A stretch of 13,667 nt of DNA, taken from NCBI GenBank assembly GCA_003023245.1, contig PXTR01000026.1:1-13667 (forward strand), in the 5' to 3' direction. Shown here in pieces: positions 1 to 5,906 of the stretch (its first letter is position 1; every line of letters begins with the position of its first letter). This stretch comes from Bacteroidetes bacterium QS_8_68_15 (GTDB taxonomy: Bacteria; Bacteroidota; Rhodothermia; Rhodothermales; Salinibacteraceae). The notes under the pieces were generated by a model that did no database searches, was not told the DNA's origin, and was given only the letters and a program-made list of their open reading frames with translations. The position numbers and the translations under genes were made by a program.

Positions 1-41
1 TTTCCCGACCGTGTTCTCTTTCGAGCGTTTTCCCTTTGACG

Positions 42-1247
42 ATGGATCTCTTCAACCGCGAGCGTCTCCGCAGCCTCGCCAACACCGAAGCGGACCCCTG
101 CATTTCGTTGTTCATGCCGACGGTGCGATTTGAGTCGGAGCAGGAGCAGAACCCGATTCGCTACAAAAATCTGCTCAAGCAGGTGCGCGACGATCTGCGT
201 GAACGCGGACTGCGCGACGACCGCACCGACGAGTTGCTCGCCGAGGCGCGCGCCAAACTGGATGACACGGCATTCTGGCGTTCGATGAGCGAGGGGCTGG
301 CGGTGTTCATCACGCCCGGCGGGACCAACGTCTACCGCCTGCCGCTCAACTTCGAGGAACTGGCCGTCGTCAACGACCGCTTTCACTTGACGCCGCTCTT
401 TCCGTTGATCGCCTCGAACAACCGCTATTACGTACTGGCCCTCAGTCAGAATCAGGTGAAGCTCTATCAGGGGACGCACTATGCTATTAGCGAAGTCAAG
501 GCGACCGACATTCCCGAGAGCATCACTGAAGCGCTCGCTTTCGACGATCCTGAGCGCAGCGTGCAGGATCACACGGCCAACCGCGCGGGCCGCCGCAGGG
601 ACGCGGCTTTTCACGGACACGGCACCGACCAGGACGATGCCTCCAGCCGCCCACAAGCCGACCTCAAGCGCTTCTTCGACCAGATCGACAACGGGGTGCG
701 CGAGGCGCTGGAGGGAGAGTCCGCTCCGCTCGTTCTGGCGGGGGTCGAGTATTACCTGCCGCTGTACCGCGAGGCCAACCGCTACGACGGGCTGATCGAC
801 GACCAGATCGCCCGCGGCAACCCCGAGCACCTCGACCCGAAGGAACTGCACGCGAACACATGGGAGATCGTCGAGCCGATCTTCTTGAAGGCCGAAGAAG
901 CCTCGAAGGAGAACTTCCACCAGGAGCTGGGCCACGGCAACGGACTGGCGTCCGACGACCTCAACGAGATCGTGCCGGCGTCGGTCTTCAGCCGCGTAAA
1001 CGACCTGTTCGTGCCCATCGGCGAGCACCGCTGGGGGCACTACGATGAAGAGGACAATACCGTTGAGTTCCATGACGGCCAGGAGTCGGGCGACGTGGAC
1101 CTGCTCAATTTTGCGACGGTGCAGACCTATCTCAACGGCGGCACCGTCCACGCGCTTCAGCCGGAAAACATGCCCGAGCAGGAGCAACTGCTGGCGGCGA
1201 CGTTCCGCTATCCGGCAGAGAACATGGCGGCGGCCGAGAAGAACTGA
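42..1247 (+). CDS. Bacterial archaeo-eukaryotic release factor-like (baeRF) protein
   Basis: The 401-residue protein resembles the bacterial homologues of archaeo-eukaryotic release factor eRF1/Pelota (baeRF; I think family 3 or 7, subfamily unsure). Visible landmarks are an N-terminal block with PCISLFMPT at 19-27 and NPIRYKNLL at 37-45, FWRSMSEGLAVF at 78-89, a central YYVLALSQNQVKLYQG at 129-144, then a loop with FHGHGTD at 190-196, a middle domain with PLVLAGVEYYLPLYRE at 229-244, and an L7Ae/Pelota-like C-terminal part with GEHRWGHYD at 327-335 and YLNGGTVHAL at 363-372. The loop occupies the place where eRF1 carries GGQ, but GGQ is absent. The family is thought to act on stalled ribosomes or peptidyl-tRNA; activity here is inferred. 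ATG at 42 is preferred to an in-frame TTG at 36. A permease gene follows 56 bp downstream on the same strand. Family assignment is fairly sure; function is not. Confidence 0.8.
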   Translation: MDLFNRERLRSLANTEADPCISLFMPTVRFESEQEQNPIRYKNLLKQVRDDLRERGLRDDRTDELLAEARAKLDDTAFWRSMSEGLAVFITPGGTNVYRLPLNFEELAVVNDRFHLTPLFPLIASNNRYYVLALSQNQVKLYQGTHYAISEVKATDIPESITEALAFDDPERSVQDHTANRAGRRRDAAFHGHGTDQDDASSRPQADLKRFFDQIDNGVREALEGESAPLVLAGVEYYLPLYREANRYDGLIDDQIARGNPEHLDPKELHANTWEIVEPIFLKAEEASKENFHQELGHGNGLASDDLNEIVPASVFSRVNDLFVPIGEHRWGHYDEEDNTVEFHDGQESGDVDLLNFATVQTYLNGGTVHALQPENMPEQEQLLAATFRYPAENMAAAEKN

Positions 1248-1303
1248 ACCTCCCCAAAAGGAAGGAGGGAGGCCGTTCCATACTCGATCCCGGCTTCTCG
1301 CGC

Positions 1304-2503
1304 ATGGTTCCTACAAAAGCGCCTGCCTCTCGCTCTCTGCTGCAGCGGGGGTTGCTAATTGCCGGCATCGTGCTGTTGGCTCTCAACCTGCGGCCGGCGC
1401 TCGCCAGCGTCGGACCGCTCGTCGGGGCCATCCGCGACGCCACGGGCCTTTCCAACGTCGCGCTCGGGCTGCTCACGACACTCCCGCTTCTGGCCTTCGG
1501 CGCGCTTTCGACGCTCACGCCGCTGGTGACGCGGCGGCTGGGCACTGAGGGCGCGCTCGCTGGTGCGCTGGTTCTCATCGGGCTGGGCACGCTCGTGCGG
1601 GCGCTGCCTTCGGTCGCGTTGCTCTTTGGCGGGACGGTGCTGCTGGGCGTGGGCATCGCCGCGGGCAACGTGCTGCTGCCCGCCCTCGTGAAACGCGACT
1701 TCCCAGAGCACTCCGGGGCCCTGACCAGCCTGTATTCGAGCGCGATGGGCGCGGGCGCGGCGGGAGCTGCCGGCGTGACGGTGCCGCTGGCCGGTGCGCT
1801 GGGGTGGCGATGGGCGCTGGGCGTATGGGCCGTCCCGGCCGTCGCGGCGCTGGTCGTGTGGCTCCCGCAACTGACGGGCCGCCGGGTGATGCCGTCGCGC
1901 AGGAGCATCGGCGCGTCGCTTCGCTCGCTCGGACGCTCTGCGCTTGCCTGGCAGGTGGCCCTCTACATGGGCTTGCAGTCGTTTACGTTCTACGTCGTGC
2001 TCGCCTGGCTGCCGGATTTGCTGCAGGCCCGCGGCCTCGGGCCGGCCGAGGCCGGTTGGATGCTCGCGCTCGCGCAGGCGGTGGGGATCGCCGGCTCGGC
2101 CGTCGTGCCGCTCTGGGCTGCACGCCGGCGCGACCAGCGGCCCGTCGTCTGGACCCTCGCGGGTCTCGAAGCAGCGGGGTTGGGCGGGCTCTTTCTGCCC
2201 GGCGCGTCACTGACCGCGCTCTGGGTCTCGCTGGTGGGGTTTATCGGGGGCGGCACGTTCGGGCTGGCGCTGCTCTTTCTCGTGGTCTGCACGCCCGACT
2301 CCGAGACGGCCACCGCGCTGTCGGGCATGGCGCAGTCGGTGGGCTACCTCATCGCAGCGGTTGGGCCGGCGCTCGTCGGCTTTTTGCACGACCTCACCGG
2401 TGGGTGGACCGTTCCGCTGCTGCTGCTCACCGCCACGATGGGAGCGAAGGCGCTCGCGGGCCTGCAGGCCGGGCGGCCCGACCAGATCCGCCCGGGCGGA
2501 TGA
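1304..2503 (+). CDS. MFS permease, CynX/NimT (cyanate permease-like) family
   Basis: This 399-residue, very hydrophobic protein should be an inner-membrane major facilitator with about 12 membrane segments. The family hallmark NLRPALASVGPL (28-39), at the end of the first segment, and GNVLLPALVKRDFP (121-134) are typical of the CynX/NimT/YycB group. Members have been linked to cyanate, 2-nitroimidazole or other small anions and drugs; the substrate here cannot be read from sequence. Full length for the family (about 390-410). There is no cyanase or other catabolic gene beside it, so a role in cyanate uptake is not supported by context. It follows the baeRF gene by 56 bp and could be co-transcribed. 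A purine-rich stretch (about 1257-1270) lies too far upstream of the ATG to be an ordinary ribosome binding site. It converges on the recombinase gene, with an inserted repeat element between the two. Confidence 0.85.
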   Translation: MVPTKAPASRSLLQRGLLIAGIVLLALNLRPALASVGPLVGAIRDATGLSNVALGLLTTLPLLAFGALSTLTPLVTRRLGTEGALAGALVLIGLGTLVRALPSVALLFGGTVLLGVGIAAGNVLLPALVKRDFPEHSGALTSLYSSAMGAGAAGAAGVTVPLAGALGWRWALGVWAVPAVAALVVWLPQLTGRRVMPSRRSIGASLRSLGRSALAWQVALYMGLQSFTFYVVLAWLPDLLQARGLGPAEAGWMLALAQAVGIAGSAVVPLWAARRRDQRPVVWTLAGLEAAGLGGLFLPGASLTALWVSLVGFIGGGTFGLALLFLVVCTPDSETATALSGMAQSVGYLIAAVGPALVGFLHDLTGGWTVPLLLLTATMGAKALAGLQAGRPDQIRPGG

Positions 2504-2540
2504 GCACCAACGGACGGAAGGCCGCGCGACTGCTCTAATC

Positions 2541-2734
2541 TTACTTTACCCAAGTTGTGGACCTATCAGAAAATGTGTCATTCCGGACCCCGATCCGGAA
2601 TCTCATTCGGATTGTTGGCAGCCAAACCGAGGGAGATCCGCCCCAGGAGCACTTGCTTCGCGGCGCCGCATCAAGTGGGGGATGACACGCTGGTTTGATT
2701 GGCTTTCGCCATACCTCACAACTTGGGTTACTTT
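2541..2734. mobile_element. MITE-like element with 12-bp terminal inverted repeats and target-site duplication
   Basis: ACCCAAGTTGTG at 2548-2559 is repeated exactly in inverted orientation at 2717-2728. These arms are flanked by direct repeats TACTTT at 2542-2547 and 2729-2734; the duplication reads as 7 bp, TTACTTT, if position 2728 is counted. This is the signature of a transposition event by a 180-181 bp element with no coding capacity. Inside it a second, looser palindrome runs from GTGTCATTCC (2575-2584) to GGGATGACAC (2679-2688). There is a perfect hairpin ATTCCGGA/TCCGGAAT (2580-2601) and a smaller CACTTG/CAAGTG pair (2650-2677). The right-hand duplication contains the recombinase stop codon. 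Restoring the empty site leaves the same TAA, so the protein is unchanged. No transposase is in the window; the parental insertion sequence is unknown. Confidence 0.75.
2580..2601. repeat. Perfect 8-bp hairpin inside the MITE-like element
   Basis: ATTCCGGA (2580-2587), a 6-base loop, then TCCGGAAT (2594-2601). It lies between the converging permease and recombinase genes. There is no T-run after it on either strand, so I do not call it an intrinsic terminator, though it could slow either transcript. Its style (GTCATTCC... with a GC-rich hairpin) is like that of widespread bacterial palindromic repeats. Confidence 0.6.
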
Positions 2735-3768
2735 CCCGACACGTTGATATGGTCGGCTGCGCTGTCGCGAAGTTTGTCGCGCTGGTGCAGGTAAATCATC
2801 GTCGTTTCCAGATTCTTGTGCCGCGCGTGGGTCTGGACCTGTTGCAGGGAAGCGCCCGACTCGATGGCGAGCGTGCAGCCGGTGTGCCGGAGCGCGTGCG
2901 CGCCGATTTCCGGCAGCCCGGCGCGTTCGGCTGTGCGGCGGACCATTTCGTAAATGGCGTTTGAGGAGATGCGCTCCCCGCGGTTGCGGTTGGAAAAGGA
3001 GCGCCAGAGCGGGCCGTCGGTGATGCCGTAGGCGTCTTTCATGTCTTCAATTGTCTGGACGACCGACGCGGGAATCTTGACGTACTGGTCCGCGCCGCCT
3101 TTCGCGCGCGGCAGGTCGAGCACCCAGTAGTGCCCGAGCGGGCGAATGTGCCCGGCGTCCATCGCCGCGGCCTCCGAACGGCGCAGGACGCAGTGCAAGA
3201 GCACCTCGATAAGCGCGCGGTCGCGCAGGGCCGCTTCGCCGGCATCGCCCGTCGCCTCGATGAGCGCTTCGGCCTGCGCGCGCGTGAGCACCGTCATCGT
3301 CTGCTCTTTGCTGCTCGACTTGCGCACGCGGCGCACGAGCTGGCGCTCGGCCGGGTTGCGTTCGACGAGTTCGAGCGCTTCGAGCCATTCGAAAAATCCG
3401 CGGACGGCAGCCAGACGCCGGCGCATCGTCGACGGCTTGCGCCCGGCGTCTTCGAGCTCTTCGAGGTGGCGATTGACGTGCATGAACGTGGCTTCGCGCG
3501 CCAGCGCGAGGGTCACGCAGTCGGTGCCGAAAAACTGCGTCAGGTCGTTGCGATAGGCGCGGCGCGTTTGCTCGCGGTCGTAGCGGCGCAAGTAGATGGG
3601 GAGCAGGTTGTCGTCGGGCGCGAATGACCGCGTGAGCTGCGCGTTGGGGGTCGAGGCGGTCGCGTTGCCGTCGTCGGTCGCTGCGACGGCGGCCGGATCG
3701 GTGTGCACGAGCGCGGCGTCCTCATGCGAAGACGAATCGTTTGCTTCGTCAGGCGAGGGGTCGGGCAT
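2728..3768 (-). CDS. Tyrosine recombinase / Xer-like integrase
   Basis: This 346-residue site-specific DNA recombinase has a SAM-like core-binding domain (about 52-150) and a phage-integrase catalytic domain (about 160-340). All catalytic residues are visible: R196 in LRRSE, K223 in RAKGG, H291 and R294 in HALRH, H317 in RHKNL, and nucleophile Y326 in MIYLH. It should cut and rejoin DNA through a 3'-phosphotyrosine. The first 48 residues are an Asp/Ala/Ser-rich extension not needed for the fold; no better methionine start follows until after the core-binding domain begins. It is the third gene of a minus-strand series, 60 bp after the RES toxin gene, and its leader is pyrimidine-rich with no Shine-Dalgarno site. 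It could be a mobile-island integrase or a specialised Xer paralogue. The length and lone setting do not decide between these. I found no clear core attachment site beside it. Confidence 0.9.
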   Translation of the reverse strand: MPDPSPDEANDSSSHEDAALVHTDPAAVAATDDGNATASTPNAQLTRSFAPDDNLLPIYLRRYDREQTRRAYRNDLTQFFGTDCVTLALAREATFMHVNRHLEELEDAGRKPSTMRRRLAAVRGFFEWLEALELVERNPAERQLVRRVRKSSSKEQTMTVLTRAQAEALIEATGDAGEAALRDRALIEVLLHCVLRRSEAAAMDAGHIRPLGHYWVLDLPRAKGGADQYVKIPASVVQTIEDMKDAYGITDGPLWRSFSNRNRGERISSNAIYEMVRRTAERAGLPEIGAHALRHTGCTLAIESGASLQQVQTHARHKNLETTMIYLHQRDKLRDSAADHINVSGK

Positions 3769-3810
3769 CGCAGCGGGGCAGAGCCAGGAAGAAAGAAGAA
3801 GAACGGAAGC

Positions 3811-3847
3811 GGGCGTTTTTTATCGCTTTCACGAAAGCGACGCGCCC
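3811..3847 (-). repeat. Hairpin across the RES stop codon, upstream of the recombinase gene
   Basis: The inner stem TCGCTTT (3823-3829) pairs with AAAGCGA (3834-3840) around a 4-base loop. An outer GGGCG (3811-3815) can pair with CGCCC (3843-3847). The RES stop codon (3829-3831) lies inside. Read on the minus strand the hairpin is followed by an A-run, not a T-run, so it does not look like a rho-independent terminator. It may protect the toxin mRNA end or modulate read-through into the recombinase; this is inference. Confidence 0.45.
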
Positions 3848-4338
3848 AGTTGTCGCAGCACGCGATTGTCGAGCAAAAGCGGCGTGGTTTCGGTGACGGT
3901 CAGCTCCGAAGCGTCCGGGTGCTCAACGTTGATGACGTAGTTGCGGCCGTGCGGCAAGACGACGGACGGCACGTCGAGCAGCGGCGCGCGACCGTTTTCG
4001 CTCAGCCAGGCCTTGCCTCGCTCGCGGGTGGAGGCGGGAGCGGGGAGCCGGTTCCAGTTACCGGGCAGACGGCTTCGGGGAAGCGTTTCCACATGGGCAG
4101 TGTCGATTTCGGCGCGGACGAAGACCATCTCGGACAAGAGATCCGCGCGTTGCACGCCAGCGACCTTCTCCAACGTGGCCGTCGCCAGGTGATCGGCAGC
4201 GTAGCTTACGCGCCGGCCGGGCGAAGCCCAGCGGCTTCCGTAGCGGAGGCCGCCTTCGCCGGAAAAAGGGTCGTCGCGGTAACGCTCATGCGTGATGCGA
4301 AAAAGAACGGTGCGGTCGGCCGTCGGCTCGTCAGCCAT
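3829..4338 (-). CDS. RES-domain toxin (NAD+-degrading toxin family)
   Basis: The 169-residue protein is nearly all RES domain. The conserved Arg, Glu and Ser that name the family are visible as R14 in LFRIT, E57 in ATLEKV and S125 in VPSVVLP, with supporting LRYGSRW (31-37), VSYAAD (44-49) and NYVINVEHP (133-141). Characterised RES toxins (for example MbcT of Mycobacterium tuberculosis) break down NAD+, which stops growth unless the partner antitoxin covers the active site. All key residues are kept, so it is probably active. The start at 4338 is supported by AGGTGA (minus strand, 4345-4350) six bases upstream, one of the few clear ribosome binding sites in the window. The antitoxin gene lies 45 bp upstream and the recombinase 60 bp downstream. 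Confidence 0.9.
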   Translation of the reverse strand: MADEPTADRTVLFRITHERYRDDPFSGEGGLRYGSRWASPGRRVSYAADHLATATLEKVAGVQRADLLSEMVFVRAEIDTAHVETLPRSRLPGNWNRLPAPASTRERGKAWLSENGRAPLLDVPSVVLPHGRNYVINVEHPDASELTVTETTPLLLDNRVLRQLGASLS

Positions 4339-4383
4339 ATCGGTTCACCTGCGGCGCTTCGACGGAGCGAACAATGGGCTCTT

Positions 4384-4827
4384 TCACAGCGGCGCGCCGT
4401 GTTCGATGCCACCGAGTAGCTCTTCGACGACGACCGCGCCGGGCGCGGTGAGGGCCACTTCGACCGGAGCACGTCCGTCCAGGGCGGGATTGTCGTGAGT
4501 CATCCACCAGGCGGCTTTCTCGGAGGAACCGAAAACCGACCGGCCTTGCTGGAGCAATCGTAAATAACGAAAGAGCCGTTCTGACTCGGGGAGGCCGAGC
4601 CGCTTGCCTTTGTCGCGGTAGCGCGCGAACGTGCGGCGCGGGCCCAGCACGTCGGCAACTTGTGCGTCGGAGAGCCCCAACGTCTCCTGAAGATCCGTAG
4701 CGAGAGACACGGGATACCCGTCGCGAATCTGCGCGTCGGCGGCGGTGTCGTTGGCAACGCAGACGTCGCTCCAGGCGTCGTCGGCTTGCGGAGCGGTCTT
4801 CGCAGACGCGGCGGCAGCGGCAGCCAT
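4384..4827 (-). CDS. Xre/MbcA/ParS-type antitoxin of the RES toxin
   Basis: This 147-residue antitoxin has an N-terminal Ala/Asp-rich stretch, a helix-turn-helix-like region (about 41-80, with SLATDLQETLGLSDAQVADVL) and the C-terminal toxin-binding domain of the Xre-MbcA-ParS family (about 82-144). The latter is shown by RLFRYLRLL, VFGSSEKAAWWM, NPALDGRAPVE and the ending EELLGGIEHGAPL. The family neutralises RES toxins by placing its C-terminus over the NAD-binding cleft, and it usually represses its own operon. Gene order (antitoxin first, 45 bp gap) is standard. I chose ATG at 4827. The frame stays open upstream to a GTG at 4986, but that start lies inside a palindrome and would add 53 residues unlike the family. 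Confidence 0.88.
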   Translation of the reverse strand: MAAAAAASAKTAPQADDAWSDVCVANDTAADAQIRDGYPVSLATDLQETLGLSDAQVADVLGPRRTFARYRDKGKRLGLPESERLFRYLRLLQQGRSVFGSSEKAAWWMTHDNPALDGRAPVEVALTAPGAVVVEELLGGIEHGAPL

Positions 4828-4857
4828 GGTCGAAACGGCGATACGGAAAGATTGGTT

Positions 4858-4870
4858 AATTGGCACAATT
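4858..4870 (-). promoter_or_regulatory. Palindrome in the antitoxin leader (candidate operator)
   Basis: AATTG (4858-4862), three bases, CAATT (4866-4870), partly overlapping a second small palindrome ATTGCAAT (4868-4875). The site is 31-43 bases upstream of the antitoxin ATG in a locally AT-rich stretch, where a promoter is expected. It could be bound by the helix-turn-helix antitoxin; no direct evidence. Confidence 0.35.
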
Positions 4871-4966
4871 GCAATAGACAGGCGCGCATCGGTGTTTCCA
4901 AACGCAAGCGGCCAACTGCAAAACGGCCGGAGCCGAAGCACGCCATTTTCGCTGTATTCTCTATTT

Positions 4967-4986
4967 GTGATAATACCACTTATCAC
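4967..4986 (-). promoter_or_regulatory. Perfect 7-bp inverted repeat upstream of the TA unit (candidate operator)
   Basis: GTGATAA (4967-4973), a 6-base spacer, then TTATCAC (4980-4986). Both arms are perfect and the centre-to-centre distance of 13 bp suits a dimeric helix-turn-helix protein. It lies in the most AT-rich part of the gap between the divergent TA unit and the DUF2383 gene, and on the minus strand contains TATTAT, a possible -10 box. Autoregulation by the antitoxin is the natural reading, by analogy with related TA operons; no binding evidence is available here. Confidence 0.45.
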
Positions 4987-5314
4987 GGGTCGAGCATACC
5001 AAAGTGTGGAATCCGTCAGATTCGCGCGTTACGATGATGAAAGCCCGGCAACTCGGCTTGGGGCCTGCTGTTGAGTACGAGGCAACATCACGCTCCGGGA
5101 AAACGCTGCTTCAATCCTCACATTGCGAGTATTGCTTCGCGTGGAAACCATCACCCGGCAGCCCTCGCCACCCGTTTTGGACAATCAGGTGGTCGAACCG
5201 CCACCCGAGACGGTAAACGTACTCGCCGGATTGAACCGGCAACGAGCGGTTCACCTTTCCAAAAACGAGCGTTACTTCGCGGATAGCTTTTCTCACCTAA
5301 ATTCCTTCCTTCCT
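4987..5314. other. Gene-free stretch between divergent units
   Basis: I see no credible gene here. Open frames exist on both strands: one minus-strand frame of 61 codons at 5111-5296 with a GTG start, and an upstream extension of the DUF2383 frame from 5123. None resembles a known family and none has a convincing start. The only local structure I noted is a hairpin GCCGG/CCGGC with a 6-base loop at 5225-5240. It looks somewhat like a tRNA T-arm, but the loop is one base short and no other tRNA arms fit. The region probably holds the promoter and leader of the DUF2383 gene. Confidence 0.5.
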
Positions 5315-5758
5315 ATGTCCAACAGTAGCGAACAAGAAGCCGTGGTGTCTTCCCTCAATAGGCTGTTGTCCAACGCCGTCAACGCCCGCGAGGGGTACCG
5401 CACGGCGGCCCAGAACGCTTCCGACAGTGAGTTGCAGACTTTCCTCAACAAAAAGGCGCAGGAACGCTCGACAATTGTAGCCAACCTCGAAGATCTCCTG
5501 CGCGCTTCCGGCGGCGATCCCGACGAGGTCGACACAGCGGCCGGGAAAGCCCACCGCGGCTGGATCAACGTGCGGTCCACTATCGGTGACGAAAACGCCT
5601 CCGTCATCAACGAGTGTCTTCGCGGCGAAGAGCACGCCATCAACGATTACGAGAGTGCGCTGAAAGAAGAGTCGCTCTCGCGCGACGCGCGAGACACGCT
5701 CAGCGGCCAGCTCGAAACCATCCAGGCCGTCGTCCGGGAGTTGGAGGAGCGACGTTGA
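5315..5758 (+). CDS. DUF2383 / PA2169-family four-helix-bundle protein
   Basis: This small, charged protein of 147 residues is almost all helix and fits the ferritin-like DUF2383 (PA2169) family. It has two helical pairs, with NAREGYRTAA at 23-32 in the first and LRGEEHAINDYESAL at 102-116 in the last pair. The repeated Glu-x-x-Tyr type motifs sit where ferritin-like proteins place metal ligands, but metal binding is not established for this family, and it is often described as stress-associated. The ATG at 5315 follows a pyrimidine-rich leader (TTCCTTCCT) with no Shine-Dalgarno site. An upstream in-frame extension to 5123 is rejected because it is proline-rich and unlike the family. Length matches the usual size of about 145-155. 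It is transcribed away from the TA unit. Confidence 0.82.
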   Translation: MSNSSEQEAVVSSLNRLLSNAVNAREGYRTAAQNASDSELQTFLNKKAQERSTIVANLEDLLRASGGDPDEVDTAAGKAHRGWINVRSTIGDENASVINECLRGEEHAINDYESALKEESLSRDARDTLSGQLETIQAVVRELEERR

Positions 5759-5870
5759 TCGCTGATGCGTGAGAAAACATCCAAACATTCGCCGGTGGGT
5801 TGTGAGAAAGCCGCTTGGCCCGTGTGCTCCTTGTTGGCGAGTGTACTTTGAGGACGTGCAGGTATTTATT

Positions 5871-5894
5871 AGTGACGGAACGCAATAACAGACA
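5871..5894. repeat. 24-bp dispersed repeat, copy 1
   Basis: This stretch ends GCAATAACAGACA and matches 13098-13121 at 21 of 24 positions. A shorter match is at 7866-7877. It sits 13 bases before the GTG start of the ThiD-like gene, in the 148-bp gap after the DUF2383 gene. Function unknown. Confidence 0.55.
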
Positions 5895-5906
5895 TAGAGT
5901 ACAAAC

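Noticed and set aside
1304..2503. Cyanate utilisation locus
   Set aside because: Only the permease resembles CynX; no cyanase or carbonic anhydrase gene is nearby.
2580..2601. Hairpin as intrinsic terminator between converging genes
   Set aside because: No T-run follows on either strand and it belongs to the inserted element.
4828..4986. Longer antitoxin starting with GTG at 4986
   Set aside because: The start would lie inside the GTGATAA/TTATCAC palindrome and add 53 residues of AT-rich, promoter-like sequence unlike known antitoxins.
5225..5240. T-arm-like hairpin suggesting a tRNA
   Set aside because: The loop has six rather than seven bases, and no anticodon arm, D-arm or acceptor stem can be fitted around it.
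5111..5296. Minus-strand open frame of 61 codons in the gap before the DUF2383 gene
   Set aside because: Its composition looks protein-like, but it begins with GTG, has no ribosome binding site or recognisable family, and is antisense to the expected leader of the DUF2383 gene.
5123..5314. In-frame N-terminal extension of the DUF2383 protein
   Set aside because: The extra 64 residues are proline-rich and unlike the family; ATG at 5315 gives the normal length and follows the pyrimidine-rich leader seen at other starts.
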